Below are positions 1 to 10,137 of a stretch of 64,000 nucleotides of DNA, piece after piece. Made by a program: the position numbers and the translations under genes. The stretch's first letter is position 1. Each line of letters begins with the position of its first letter. The notes beneath the pieces were generated by a model. It was not told the DNA's origin. It did no database searches and was given only the letters and a program-made list of their open reading frames with translations. Where the stretch lies: positions 5,423,177 to 5,487,176 of the forward strand of contig NW_004624848.1 in assembly GCF_000247695.1 (NCBI RefSeq). Reading direction: 5' to 3'. This stretch comes from Heterocephalus glaber. Lineage: Eukaryota; Chordata; Mammalia; Rodentia; Bathyergidae.

Positions 1-1767
1 AAGTTTAATGAGGAATTTAATTTAAATACTAAATACATGTGAATGTACTCTGATTGGTCATAATATTCATAATCCAGGTAGTCTTTATTACTTGCAACAT
101 TGCCATCTTGTCTAATTATAGAAACATACATTTGTCAAAAGCTATTTTGAGAATAAAAAGCAGAACCTTCAGTTGCCATAGTACCATATTAACATAGCAA
201 TTAATTTGTCTGAATACTGAAGCCCTCTCAATTATAGTCACAAAATATAGTCTATATTACCTTGCAGTAAAATATTTATTAAATCTCTGATATGTATCAA
301 TATAATAAAGTAAATTTAATTATCTCTAGTTTGTAGATGAGGTGATCCAGAACATGAGGCTAAGTTTGAGAAGATTTACTTTATTATTATGTATTATTTA
401 CAGGGTCCAAACTGAGGTCTAATTCTAATAATCATGTATTTCCTACCACAGATGAATTAAAATTATGTATAAGAAAATGAGGTACAATAGACATACACAA
501 AGGGGAAATCAAACTACTAAAGTGTTTTTTAAACAAGTATTTCCAAAATTTCACTATTTTTATGAAATGAATTTTTTCCCATGCTGAACACATGGGAAGA
601 CAGAGTCATGAGAAGAGCCTGGGAAGACTCTCTTCTGAAAAGGACTCTTTGAAGGGACTTGTGCCACCTCCTCCAGGTGACAGTGTGGCGAGAGCCCGTG
701 TGCTGTGGGAGAGAACGGAAGAAAGGGATGATCCTGGACCAGAGTGCGCAGACGCGGAGGACACGCTCAGAACTACTGCTACCTGGCGTAGCTCATGGAG
801 CACGACTGTGCATACACGGTGTGTGCAGCTGACAAACGTGAGTCCAGTTTGAAATATCTCGCCTTTCCAGAGAACTGGTCAAGAAATATGGTGAATGTTT
901 AAATTAAGAAAAAATATATTACAATAGAAGACTCATTACCATTGATCCTTCTCAGAATATACCCCTCAGTTCAGAAACGCTATGCCAGTGTTCTCGCCAC
1001 TTTCTGAAGCAGTTGTGCAGTCCACTTTCATGCTTCTAATTGTGCTGCCATGGCTGCCTCAATGTCCTGCACTGATCTAAAACCTTCACCCCTCATGGTC
1101 ATGTTGACTTTGGAGAAGAGCCAGTTTGCAGACCCAGTCAATGAACAAGGTGGATGAAGACACAACATAATGTTTTTATCCAACAGAAAAGCGCTATAAA
1201 CTTTTTTGAGACTTGAATGCATAATTCATTGTTAATGCATTGCTATGTGTTTTTGACACACAGTGACTGCATCTATCTCGGGGACTGACAGACGCATCTT
1301 CATCACTGCCCCCACCTGTCCTTCCTCCCCACCTTCCCTTTACCATCTCCACAAAGACGACCTCCTTGTTTCTTAACATTTGTGGAGATGGATGGATCTT
1401 GAGACTGTAACGCCAAGTGAAATGTCACACACAGAGTGCCAAATACCACATGGCTTCTCTGAAGTGAGTGATCCAAACACAAATAATTTACATAACAAAA
1501 TGAAGAGATGTGTTAAGAAGCCATAAATGTTTTGAATCAATTCAAGGCACTGAGGCATCCATGAAAAACACTCAGGAGAGGAAACTTCCAAAATTGCCTC
1601 AGAAAGTCACAGGAATGATAAGTGTGTTCAAATTAAAAATTAAGGGGAAGTATTTTGAGGGGGGGGGATTAATGCCACTGTGTCATTACTGTAATACAAT
1701 GTCTTACTTTATTTAGACATTCACTGTAATTTGTCATCATAGCATGTATGTTAAAAGCAGAGATAGT
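1..1767. other. AT-rich intergenic sequence with weak relics
   Basis: There is no convincing gene here. Around 300-440 a stretch starting near 'tagatgaggtgatccag' loosely resembles the conserved core of a MIR SINE, but it is too diverged to be sure. Around 590-860 the base composition is GC-richer, and a reading frame of 86 codons (592-852, plus strand) is open; I do not recognise its product and it overlaps another open frame on the opposite strand, so it is probably chance. The rest shows nothing I can name apart from the weak L1-like piece listed separately. Confidence 0.4.
1290..1510. repeat. Possible old L1 3'-end fragment
   Basis: From about 1385 the plus strand resembles the region just after L1 ORF2 (a 'gccaagtgaaatgtcacacac...caaataccacatgg' like pattern, compare the mammalian L1 'taagtgaaataagcc...aaataccacatg' block). 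The preceding 80 bases are pyrimidine-rich, as the antisense of an L1 3' UTR would be. This could be a 5'-inverted L1, but the divergence is high and the call is tentative. Confidence 0.35.
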
Positions 1768-1860
1768 GGGCCACACATTTAGCTCAGTGGCACCGCGCCT
1801 GCCTTGCAAGCTCAAGGTCATGAGTTCGATCCCCAGTACCAAAAAACCCCCCGAAAAAGT
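1768..1860 (+). mobile_element. ID SINE (tRNA-Ala-derived)
   Basis: The element starts at a 'gggccacacattt' head (a mutated form of the ID head), contains an A box (tagctcagtgg) and a B box (gagttcgatcc), and ends in an A-rich tail interrupted by a C run. It is flanked by a direct repeat 'agagatagt' at 1759-1767 and 1861-1869, which is the target-site duplication. ID elements are non-autonomous RNA polymerase III transcripts copied by L1 machinery. Its tRNA-like look should not be read as a tRNA gene: the second half does not fold into an acceptor stem and a poly-A tail is present. Confidence 0.88.
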
Positions 1861-1869
1861 AGAGATAGT

Positions 1870-2494
1870 AGATAACACATTACGTAGATATATGTGCTGT
1901 TAAAATTAATAATGAAATTCTGTCTTTTGGAAGTAGAATGATTACAGCATTTTTCTGTGCATTACACATTATCATATTTGTTCTGTTTCTGAAAGGAAGG
2001 AGCAAAAGAAAGTGAAAGAGCTTTAAATAAATGGGTTTTGAGTGAAGTGAAATTGGCCATGGTGATTTTGTCTGTGCTAAAGTTGTATTAAAGGCCAAAG
2101 GAGCCCCAATTTACCATATCTAGCCTTTCTAGATGTTAGGAAAGCTGTTTTTCATTAAAGCAGTTGCCAGTGAATGACAAAAGTAGTTAGTAAACTAGCA
2201 CACTGACTATACATGGTGCTAAAGTTCACAGGAAAGACCATTTTCAAACCACTTAGGAGTGGCATTGTTAGAGCTCCCTGGAGCCACACATGCCTGTGTC
2301 TCTCCCTGCTGGGTGCACAGCCCGGGAGGGGCAGGGCTCTAGGCCAGAGGGCACCTGCTTGGAAGACACATTCAAGTTAGAGTCTTAGAAAATGATGTGC
2401 CATTTATTCCACACTTCTACACATACAGAGGGAAATTTAAGTCCTCTTGGAAACATACAGTCTTTCTTTGCATTCAAAAAGTAAGATCTTTCTC
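1870..2494. other. Unassigned intergenic stretch
   Basis: I see no recognisable gene or repeat here. Open frames are short and on both strands. A short GC-rich patch around 2275-2360 has no recognisable coding content. Confidence 0.4.
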
Positions 2495-2735
2495 AAATGG
2501 AAAGAGGAACAAAGATGGAGGGGCAGGGAAGGTGATGGGGAAATAACTGAAGTAAGAAATGGAATCCGGGCTTTGGTAAATGGGAAAGGGACCAGGAGTT
2601 GGAAAGAACAGGAGGGACAGCAGTGATAGAGGACGAAAGAAAAGACGTGTTAGCTACGTGTAGCAACTCCCCACAATAAATGTCATCATGCACAGTAAAC
2701 ACATACTAATAAAAATAATAGAAATAATTCTAAAA
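2495..2735 (+). mobile_element. Old L1 3' UTR fragment
   Basis: A purine-rich tract (2495-2645) is followed by a tail 'ccccacaataaatgtcatc ... actaataaaaataatag' that matches in order the 3' end of the better preserved L1 copies in this window (for example 8,965-9,030). It is more diverged than those and heavily 5'-truncated, containing only 3' UTR. No open reading frame of L1 remains. Confidence 0.6.
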
Positions 2736-3348
2736 GTGCACAACACATGAAGTCAAGGGCTAAAGTGTTTTTTGCTGCTTCACAGGAATAGTTCCATTTT
2801 GGGCGAGGAGCTGTTAAACTCAGTGCCTTGCAATGTGCTAATTGTCACAGGAGGGGAAGCTAGCAGACAGAACAAACTTGTATATTCTAGCCACCCATAC
2901 ACATAGGTCTTGCAGTTACCCTGCTGGGTATAAAGGATACCTTCCAATGCTCAAAAGTAGCAAGATAGAAGTGGCAAAATATTCTCTATATGAATGTCCT
3001 TTTCTTAGTTTTAGGGAAGACTCTTCCATTAGCGAGCTTTGTTAAGGCCACAACTGGCCCTGAGTTTGTGCCTGGCATGATCAAGGGGGAGAAAGCAGAG
3101 AGAGGGGAAGGCCTTGGGCAGCTTCTCCCATCTGCGGTAGTGGAGACCTGATGACCTCAGATGCACGATGCCTTGTGTCCCCTGTGGCTTCAAGTCTCAT
3201 TTTAAATTGATTTGTAAGGGAATGAAGTATTTTAATTGTAACTACAGTATAGAATTGTAAAGACTACAATTTTTTTCGAACAGATTGAGTTTGTGTAGTG
3301 AATTCTTGATTATCAAAGCTAGTCTTCTAGATCTGGGGTTTTGAACTG
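2736..3348. other. Unassigned intergenic stretch
   Basis: Nothing recognisable on either strand. The open frame at 2842-3045 (67 codons) has no family resemblance that I can see. Confidence 0.4.
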
Positions 3349-4200
3349 GTGAATATTCATTTTGTGTGGAAAAGCAGGACATGCACATTGTACAGTCTTA
3401 GGCACACATGGCCCTGGGCAGGGCAGGACTCACCCAGCCAAGCTCCTCCTGACTGGGAATGGCTTCGTTCTAGTCCCACAGCTGATGGGACAGGTGAGGA
3501 GCTGGGGTGGGAACTCCAGGAAGGGCAGCAGCTGGGAAACACAGAGGAAGCTCTGCTGCCTGCTGCCCATGTGGTTCCTGACCAGTGGCTCCTGCCACCA
3601 GTGCCACTCTGTGACCATTGTGATGGGGCACACTGCTATAGTGATTCTTTAAAATACAAGGGAAGATTTCCTGAGGTCATGAATGTTGACAACAGATTAT
3701 TCATGCCTGTATGTGGCTGTGCAGCAGCTCTCATGGGCTGGACTCCAGGATTTGTGGCTCCTCTGCTGGCACTGCACCTTGGAGGCTCTACCATTCTTTG
3801 CATTTGGGAGCAGCCCCACCCCAGCCCCAGGTGTCAGCCCCAAGTGGAGGGAGTCAGGCTGTCCCCTGTGTCCCCTGGAGTGGAAGCCTGCACAGCACCT
3901 GAGCCACAGCTGGGGCAGCAAGTGTGCACTGTGCCAGGGTGCATGGAGCAGCACTGGAGCAGGCACCTGGCAGGTAGCTCTGGGTGCCACGGGCTACTGC
4001 ACCCTCTTCCCTGGATTCTGTGTTCTGCAGGCCCTGGGCCTCTGCCCCAAGGACAACAGCAGTCTAGCAGGTCTCTGAGGTGACTTCTGAGACATAGTAA
4101 GTTGTCCCAAAGAGTAACACCTGGTCTCCTATCCATTCTAATTTTCTCACCAAACATTCCCTCTGCCACATTCTTGATGTTCTCTTCCAAACATGCTTCT
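3349..4200 (+). other. GC-richer block with a 244-codon open frame; probable repeat
   Basis: A plus-strand frame is open from 3349 to 4083 (244 codons), but frames of 131 and 96 codons on the same strand and 118 and 97 codons on the other are open across the same bases. This is typical of GC-rich, stop-poor, non-coding sequence. The predicted peptide is rich in W, G, P, C and L and shows no domain, signal peptide or repeat that I recognise. The 3' portion (about 3,700-4,200), ending in a 'ggtctctgaggtgacttctg' like block followed by a pyrimidine-rich stretch, faintly resembles internal sequence of MaLR-type LTR retrotransposons, but I cannot fix a family. I do not call it a gene. Confidence 0.35.
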
Positions 4201-5199
4201 TCATTATTTAAATGTCAGGCTAACAATAATTGAATTAATCTTGAAATTAATCTTTAAATTCTTTTGATTTTCACTCATTTTAATATAAACAGTCAAAAGA
4301 AGATTGTATCCTAAAAATGGAGTAAGCTATTTTCAAGGTCAGATATCCTAGCACATCACCTGCAAGTTTTTCTTTCCGTAAAACAGTAAGTAGGACACTG
4401 AGACAATTCAGCCAAATCATTTGTCACTTAGAATAAAGATGGTCTTACTCCTACTGTCCAGCACTTGGGCCTCATTTCCACCTTGGTATGAGAAAGCTCT
4501 GGCCAGAGGAATGTTTGATATAAATGCAAAAGAAAGAGACCTTGGGATAACTGTTCCCAGGATCCGAGAACGCATGATTAAAGATTAGAACAGAACTGCA
4601 GAACCACAGTTGGGCAGAATCAACAGTATGTTATTCTCAGAGATGTTTGCTCTGGTCACTGTGTTCTTCTTGCCCTCTGATAAACTTCCTGCCTGATAAG
4701 CTTGCTAATGAGGTTAACCTATGTCACATAGCAGGTCAGCCCTCTGCATCCCTGTCCCCTGACCAAGGCTCCTATACAAACACTGCAAATGGTTTTTTTC
4801 TACATCTTCATTCTCACATACTTGAGTTACAGATAAGTAGCCACAGGGGTCTCGGCTCCCCATTGTTTCCCCCGAACTTCTCTTATGCTAAAGAAATAGC
4901 CTCCCTGGGTCCTCTGGGTAATTGAACTAAATCTAGAGTAATCATCTCATCCTCTGCTCCACCATGGTCACATAGGTGGATTCCTCAGTTCTCAGAGTTG
5001 CCTTGGCCACCCACGTTTCACCTGCCTTTCAGTTATGACTATGAAGACTCAGGGCTTCTCCACAGCTCTCTTCTTCTCAGCCCTCTCCAGAGTAGACATC
5101 TGTGGTACAGCTTTTATTTTTTACCTTGTTCATTCCAAGGCTTTTTCCACAGTTTTAGGTATTTGGTATAGCAATACCCTATTTCTCAGTGCGAATTTC
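4201..5199. other. Unassigned intergenic stretch
   Basis: No recognisable gene or repeat. The open frame at 4647-4925 (92 codons) lacks any recognisable domain. The sequence is of mixed composition and ends at the start of an antisense LTR. Confidence 0.35.
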
Positions 5200-5543
5200 T
5201 GTCTTAGTCTATTCCTGTTATTATAACAAAAGACCCAAGACAGGTTAATTTATAAGAAACAGCAATGTATTTTTTAGGGTTCTGCACTGTCCAAATCTAA
5301 GATCAAAGTAGCTGAGGTCGGTGACAAGAGAGTCTTCTGAGATGGGATGTTTCCAGAGGGAACGAATACTGTGTTCTTGCATGGCAGAAAGGATGGAAGG
5401 GCAAAGGGCCTTGCTATTTCCCTCCAGCTGTTTCATAAGATCACTGATCCCATTCATGAGGGCAGGATCTTCCTGATCTAATCACTTTCTAAAGATGTCA
5501 CCTCCTAAAGTAAAGGTATTAGGTATTAAGATTCAAAATGCAT
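5200..5543 (-). mobile_element. MaLR-type LTR, antisense, left part (split)
   Basis: The plus strand reads as the reverse of a MaLR LTR: it begins with 'tgtcttagtctattcctgtt', passes a 'ggttaatttataagaaac' block and a 'cccattcatgagggcagga' block, and reaches 'ttaagattcaaaatgcat'. These blocks occur in this order in antisense MaLR LTRs (the ERVL-MaLR group of LTR retrotransposons). The LTR is interrupted at 5543 by the composite L1-derived insertion and resumes at 7994. No internal proviral sequence is attached, so it looks like a solo LTR. Confidence 0.65.
5528..5543. repeat. Left target-site duplication of composite element
   Basis: The 16-mer aagattcaaaatgcat occurs here and, without mismatch, at 7994-8009. 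The two copies bracket the composite L1-derived element, and the host LTR reads continuously if one copy and the insertion are removed. Confidence 0.88.
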
Positions 5544-5885
5544 CTAAAAGCAGTGAAAGAAAAGAAACAAATCACATACAAAGGAAAGCCCATCAGAATC
5601 ACAGCAGACTTCTCAGTGCAAACCCTCAAGGCAAGAAGAGCTTGGAGTGATGTATTTCAAGCTCTAAAGGAAAACAGCCTCCAACCCAGACTGATGTACC
5701 CTGCAAAACTATCTTTCAAAATTAATGGAAAAATAAGATACTTTCATGATAAAGAGCACCTCAGGAACTTCATGAATACCAAACCAGCACTCCAAAAAAT
5801 TTTAGACAATATCCTAGGAAAAGACAATGAGGATCACAACCCCAGGAAGCCCAGCAGAATGAATCCATTGGGTGTGACAAATTAA
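5544..5885 (+). pseudogene. L1 ORF1 C-terminal domain, 5'-truncated
   Basis: The translated frame (open 5538-5885) shows the signature of the L1 ORF1 protein C-terminal domain: a 'QITYKGKPIRITADFS' stretch, an 'ARRAW' motif, then 'LQPRLMYPAKLSF' and a 'LRNFMNTKPALQKIL' helix. ORF1p is the RNA-binding chaperone of the L1 ribonucleoprotein. Only about the last 115 residues are present against a usual length of roughly 300-370, and the apparent start codon is supplied by the target-site duplication, so there is no authentic start. The frame contains no internal stop, and the stop at 5883-5885 is close to where ORF1 normally ends. No promoter precedes it and I do not expect a functional protein. 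Confidence 0.85.
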
Positions 5886-5989
5886 ATGCAAAGGGGGAGA
5901 ATACAACAAAAAGAAAATGTCATGACAAGGCTTTTAAAACTTTTAACTTCATCTCCCTAATGAGTGTATAATTCAATCTTATTATTGTA

Positions 5990-7690
5990 CTGATTAGTAT
6001 TTTTCTGATTCTAGAGTTGCACACCTTTCCTTGTGCTATACTGGCTATTTATCATCTTCTTAGGTCTACATTTTAATTGGGCTGTCTATTAATGAGGTCT
6101 AAGAATTCTTTATATATTCTGGTCATAGGTTATATGCGTTGTAACTATGGTCTGTTTAAGGACTACTTTTCATTTTAATGATGTCATTTAAAGTTCTAAA
6201 TATTGATGGAATATCATTTATCAATTTTTTTCTTTTATACACCATGTTTTTTGTATCCTAGGTAGTTCTGGCCTACCCTGAATTCATAAATATTTTCCCT
6301 TATAATTTCTTCTTAAAGTTTTATACTTTTAGGCTTTCTTATTTAGGTTCATAGATCTCTTCAAGTTATTTTCATGTACAGAAATAAAGGGTTGAGGTTA
6401 ATTTTTTAAATACGGATGCCAGGTGTTCTAGTGCCATGTGCTGAAAACACTATCTTTTTCTCAGCTCTTGAATTGAGTTTATATATTATAAAATGCTAGT
6501 GTTAAATAATCTTTCAAAACTCGGTGGACCTTATATGTGTGGTTCTATTTCTAGATTCTCTGTTTTATTCCAATGATCTGTATGTCTTTCCTTATACCAA
6601 CACTGCCTTGATTACTGTAGCTTTAGAAGAAGTCTTAAAATTAGGTACTAAACGTCTTCCGACACTGTTTTTGTTTTTAACTTTTCTAGGTCCTTTGTAC
6701 TCCTACATAACTTTTAAATTTCAATATCCAATTCTTCATTTATAGCAAGTATACACAGACCTGAATTTTTATATATACCTTGTGTTTTCTAATCCTGCTA
6801 AATTCAAGTACAAGTTCTAGGGGCTCCTAGAGATTTTTTAGTATTTTCACTGCAGATGATCATTTCATCTACATATAAAGATTTTGCTTCTGCCATGCCA
6901 ATCCTATCCTAGTTGTGTTGTTTTATTGGCAGACTATATTGGTGGGGCCTAGGTTTCAAAGTTTAATGGACAGATGAAGAGTAGGCATATCTGCCCTTGT
7001 GCCCTACCTTAGGGAGAAAGCATTGTATCTTCTCCATCCATATAAGGTGTTCTCACTGGAAGTATGGAGTACATGTCTTTAATCTGTTGAGAAGTTTCTG
7101 TTCTACTTCTAGTCTCCTGATAGCTTTTACCATGAACAGTTGTAGAATTTAGTCCAATATTTTTTCTCCAATTAGTGACAGAATCATATGGCTTTTTCCT
7201 TTCCTCTGTTTAAATGATGACTTTTGGGGGTGGACCTTCCAATGCTGAACCAACACTGCCATCCCTATAACAAAACCACTTTCTACATACTGCCAGATCT
7301 GACTTGCAATAGTTTGTTTTGTTAAACAAATTTCTATCTAAGTTCCTACTTTTTCCTTGTATTATCTTTATCCAGTTTTAGGATAAATGTTGAGCTCCTA
7401 AAATGAGGGAAGTAGTGTTCTTTCTTTTTTCTGCTTTAATTGTTTGATATAATTTATCAGTTAAAATGTTTATGAGCCTGCTGTTGTCAAATAGGTAGGT
7501 TTTCAAGCTAGGAATATACTTTCTTTAATGGGTACTATTCAAATTTTATATTTCCTTCAGAGTTAGTTTCATTAATTTGTCTTCTAAGTTACTTCTTAGA
7601 AGTTGTCAAATTTATTTCAAAACAGATTTTTGAAATATGTGTCCTATATCCTTTCAAATTCTGAATCTGTGGTAATGTCTCCTAGATCTT
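5990..7690 (-). pseudogene. Antisense L1 ORF2-like segment within composite
   Basis: Read on the plus strand, the segment runs through antisense L1 ORF2 landmarks in the usual order: 'agaattctttatatattctgg' near 6106, 'gattactgtagctttag' near 6609, and 'agttgtcaaatttatttc' near 7601 followed by 'gtaatgtctcctagatctt'. These correspond to the reverse-transcriptase half of ORF2 being reached at the right end. Many stops and indels break the frame, so it codes for nothing. It lies between sense ORF1 and sense 3' UTR sequence, opposite to the orientation expected in a normal L1. Confidence 0.7.
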
Positions 7691-7699
7691 GATATTGTA

Positions 7700-7993
7700 A
7701 TTTAAAAAAATGTATAACTGATATTGTGTAACAGAAAGAAAAGGTCTAAAATAGAAGGGGAACTGGGAGGGGTTGGGGAAGGGAAAAAAGGGAAAGGAAA
7801 AAATATGAGAAGAGGGAAAAAAATGGAAACAAGGTCTTTGTAAATAGGGAAGGGTGGAGGAGGTAAAGGGAGGGCAAGGGAAGGGGAAAAAAAAACGAAT
7901 CAAGAGACTCATGTAATGGTACAAGATCCCGATGATGAATGTAACTGTATTTTATACCTAAAATGTATCAATAAAGTTAATGGGGAAAATGGA
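7700..7993 (+). mobile_element. L1 3' UTR, purine-rich, of composite element
   Basis: A purine tract (about 7735-7890) is followed by the family tail: 'gactcatgtaatggtacaagat', a block around 7930-7960, then 'cctaaaatgtatcaataaag'. The same order occurs in the L1 copies at 8,760-9,033, 10,268-10,523 and, antisense, at 57,017-57,228 and 63,587-63,880. At 7757-7778 there are four G-runs separated by 1-4 bases, a canonical G-quadruplex pattern. Confidence 0.85.
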
Positions 7994-8009
7994 AAGATTC
8001 AAAATGCAT
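7994..8009. repeat. Right target-site duplication of composite element
   Basis: A perfect repeat of the 16-mer at 5528-5543. It marks the 3' end of the insertion and the point where the interrupted LTR resumes. Confidence 0.88.
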
Positions 8010-8045
8010 TTTAGAGGGGAAAATAACATAAAAATCACAAAAATT
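7994..8045 (-). mobile_element. MaLR-type LTR, antisense, right part
   Basis: After the insertion the plus strand continues 'attcaaaatgcattttagaggggaaaa', which is the expected continuation of the antisense MaLR LTR begun at 5200. This shows that the composite element inserted into a pre-existing LTR. Confidence 0.6.
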
Positions 8046-8173
8046 CTTTTCCATATATTCAGAATTTTATCTGGTATAATTTCCCTTCAACAAGGAGACA
8101 AGTTTTATTCTCACATTTTAAACACAAATATGTCATCAGCAAATATTTAGAATTTGTTAAAAATTTGAAATGT

Positions 8174-8537
8174 ACCACTATGAACATGGGTGCACATATA
8201 TCACTGTGGTATGATTCTTTTAATTCTTTGGGGAAGAATTCCCAGGAGGGGAATAGCTGGGTCAAATGGGACCTTTAGTCCTAGTTCTTTGAGGTATCTC
8301 CATACTGATTTCCACAGTGGCTGCACCAGTCTACACTCCCACCAGCAGTGAAGCAGGGTTCCTCTTTCCCCACACCCCCGCCAGTATTTGCTATTCCCTG
8401 ATTTCTTGATAGCAGTCATTCTTTCTGGGGTGAGTTGGAAGCTCAGTGTGGTTTTCATTTGCCTCCCTCTAAAGACCAGTGATGTTGAACATTTTCTCAT
8501 ATGTTTATTTTCTCTTTCTACTTCTTTGTCTGAGAAA
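8174..8537 (-). pseudogene. L1 ORF2 C-terminal segment, inverted part of twin-primed L1
   Basis: The minus strand translates (8201-8500) into the characteristic L1 ORF2 C-terminal block: 'LTPERM', '[17 protein letters not shown]', '[16 protein letters not shown]' and '[11 protein letters not shown]'. ORF2p is the endonuclease and reverse transcriptase of L1; this C-terminal part includes the cysteine-rich region. The segment ends on the minus strand near a '[10 protein letters not shown]' stretch, and the sense part of the same element picks up directly after it, so together they form one 5'-inverted insertion. Only the C-terminus is present, so it has no activity. Confidence 0.88.
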
Positions 8538-9033
8538 TGTCTAAAATTTGGAAACAGCCCAATTGCTCATCAACTGGAGATTGGATAAAGAAAATATGTT
8601 TTTTTAAAATTAAATAGAGTACTGCTCAGCCATAAAGAATGAGAAACTAGAGACATTTATTGCTAGATGGATGCACATTGAGGCCATACTCTTAAGTGAA
8701 ATAAACAGGACACACGTGTAAATACTGAATAGTTTCTCTAGTGTGAGAAACTGAAAGTGTAAATATGATCAAAATGTATAATAGATAATGTGAAATAGTA
8801 AGAAAATTTCCAAAGGGGAAGGGAAAGTCAGAGGGGTAGAGGAAAGGAAAGTAAAGGAATAAATATGAGAAAAGGGAAAAATGGAAACAAAGTCTTTGTA
8901 AATATGGAGGGCTTGAATGGAGGGCAGGGTAATGGGAAAAAAAATAACCAAGATACATTATGTAAAGGTACAAATTCCCAATAATGAATGTCAGCATATT
9001 ATATACCTAAAGTATACCAATAAAATAAATGAA
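8538..9033 (+). mobile_element. L1 3' end, sense part of twin-primed insertion
   Basis: From 8538 the plus strand reads the final ORF2 codons ('tttggaaacagcccaattgc' and 'cagccataaagaatgagaaa') and then the purine-rich 3' UTR to an A-rich end at about 9033. The preceding inverted block joins at 8537/8538 with almost no loss. A, T-rich imperfect direct repeats near 8158-8173 and 9034-9048 may be the target-site duplication. Twin priming during L1 target-primed reverse transcription is the established cause of such structures. Confidence 0.85.
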
Positions 9034-9095
9034 AAAAATTGAATTGTATTTAATCTGTTGTTTTTAGGGTCTTACTCTGACTATAAAATCCTGGT

Positions 9096-9271
9096 GCTGG
9101 GCATGGTAGTGTACACCTGAAGTCCTAGCACTTGGGAGGCAGGAGGATCGCCACGAGTTTGAGGCCAGCCTGGGCTCCACAGTAAGTTGAAGGCCAGCCT
9201 GAACTAATAGCAAGCCCCAGTCTCAAAAAGCCAGATAAATAAATAAACAAACAAGTAAATAAATAAATAAT
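9096..9271 (+). mobile_element. B1 SINE (7SL-derived)
   Basis: The element begins 'gctgggcatggtagtgtaca', contains the 7SL-like 'cttgggaggcaggaggatcg' block, and shows the rodent B1 internal duplication (two 'aggccagcctg' repeats about 30 bases apart). It ends in an A-rich AAAT tail. It is preserved well enough to be recognised at a glance but carries several substitutions. The duplicate assembly copy lies at 15,269-15,444. Confidence 0.92.
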
Positions 9272-10123
9272 CAAGTCCCGGTATTTTCCTCTCAGCAATT
9301 CTCATGTCCTGAAATTTGTTTGAGCTTGTATGATTTCTGGTGAGAATTCAGCCTTTAAATATCACATTATTATTATGAATGCAGTATATTTTCCTTTTGC
9401 ATCTCTCAAAACTTTTCTCTAATTCTTTTCAAACAAAGCCTATGCTGGCTTATGTATTTTTGTAATGTTTTCTGGAATTTAAAATTATAAATTGATTTCC
9501 TTCCCCATACAGGGAGTTTGCAGCCATTAAGCTTCATCAGTTCATCGCAGTTTTTCTCACTATGCTTTACTGGGCCTAAATAATACACTGTGCAGACTTC
9601 TGATGTTGTTTCACAGGTGTGTGGGGCTTTCTTTTCATTTCAGTCACTTTCTCTTCAGTGGTCACATTTAGTGTATGGCACTGTTCTGTCTAAAAGTTCA
9701 CTTCTGCTGTTGAGTCTGCATTATTAATTTTTAAAAACTTTATTTTTCAGCTCTAGAACTTTTGTTCTACATAATTATTGTCCTGTTTCTGTTGAGATTG
9801 CAAACCCTTCACAGGCTGATGTCTTTTTCTTAAGCTATTTTGACAGATTTCTCTTTATATTTCAACATGTTTACGGCAGCTTTTGGAAAACTCTCTATCG
9901 TAAACGCATGTTGCTTCTTGGAAGCTGCACCCCCCGATCCCATCATCTCCCTAACTTAGGCTGATGATCTGTAACTTGTCGCTTTTGATATCTAATACCT
10001 CTCATTTGACACTGCACATAACACATTGGAATGTTTCTGAGACTGGTTTGCTGTTGTTTTGTGGATTGCTGCTGTAGAAGGTCATTGGCCTGTCTCCTCC
10101 CGACATGTGCAGCAAATCTCTTC
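9272..10123. other. Unassigned intergenic stretch
   Basis: Short open frames at 9406-9588 and 9943-10125 (minus strand, 60 codons each) are unconvincing. The sequence is AT-rich with no recognisable repeat. It is repeated at +6173 as part of the duplicated block. Confidence 0.4.
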
Positions 10124-10137
10124 AAAAGTGTTCAGCT

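Larger units (their letters stand above)
5544..7993 (+). mobile_element. Composite non-autonomous L1-derived retrotransposon
   Basis: Three parts lie between perfect 16-bp target-site duplications. First, about 5544-5885, sense L1 ORF1 C-terminal coding sequence. Second, about 5990-7690, sequence that reads as L1 ORF2 on the minus strand. Third, about 7700-7993, the purine-rich sense L1 3' UTR seen elsewhere in this window, ending 'cctaaaatgtatcaataaag'. No sense ORF2 is present. ORF1 joined to a 3' UTR without ORF2 recalls the HAL1 ('half-L1') architecture, but the antisense ORF2 segment is unexpected. A second copy with the same antisense/3'-UTR junction lies at 63,587-64,000. The alternative is a twin-primed L1 whose inverted segment carries extra sequence; the shared junction argues that the chimera itself was copied. 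Confidence 0.7.

Noticed and set aside
1768..1860. tRNA-Ala-like A and B boxes as a tRNA gene
   Set aside because: The 3' half does not pair with the 5' end, a poly-A tail and target-site duplications are present, and the same body recurs at several places; it is an ID SINE. The same holds for the other ID copies.
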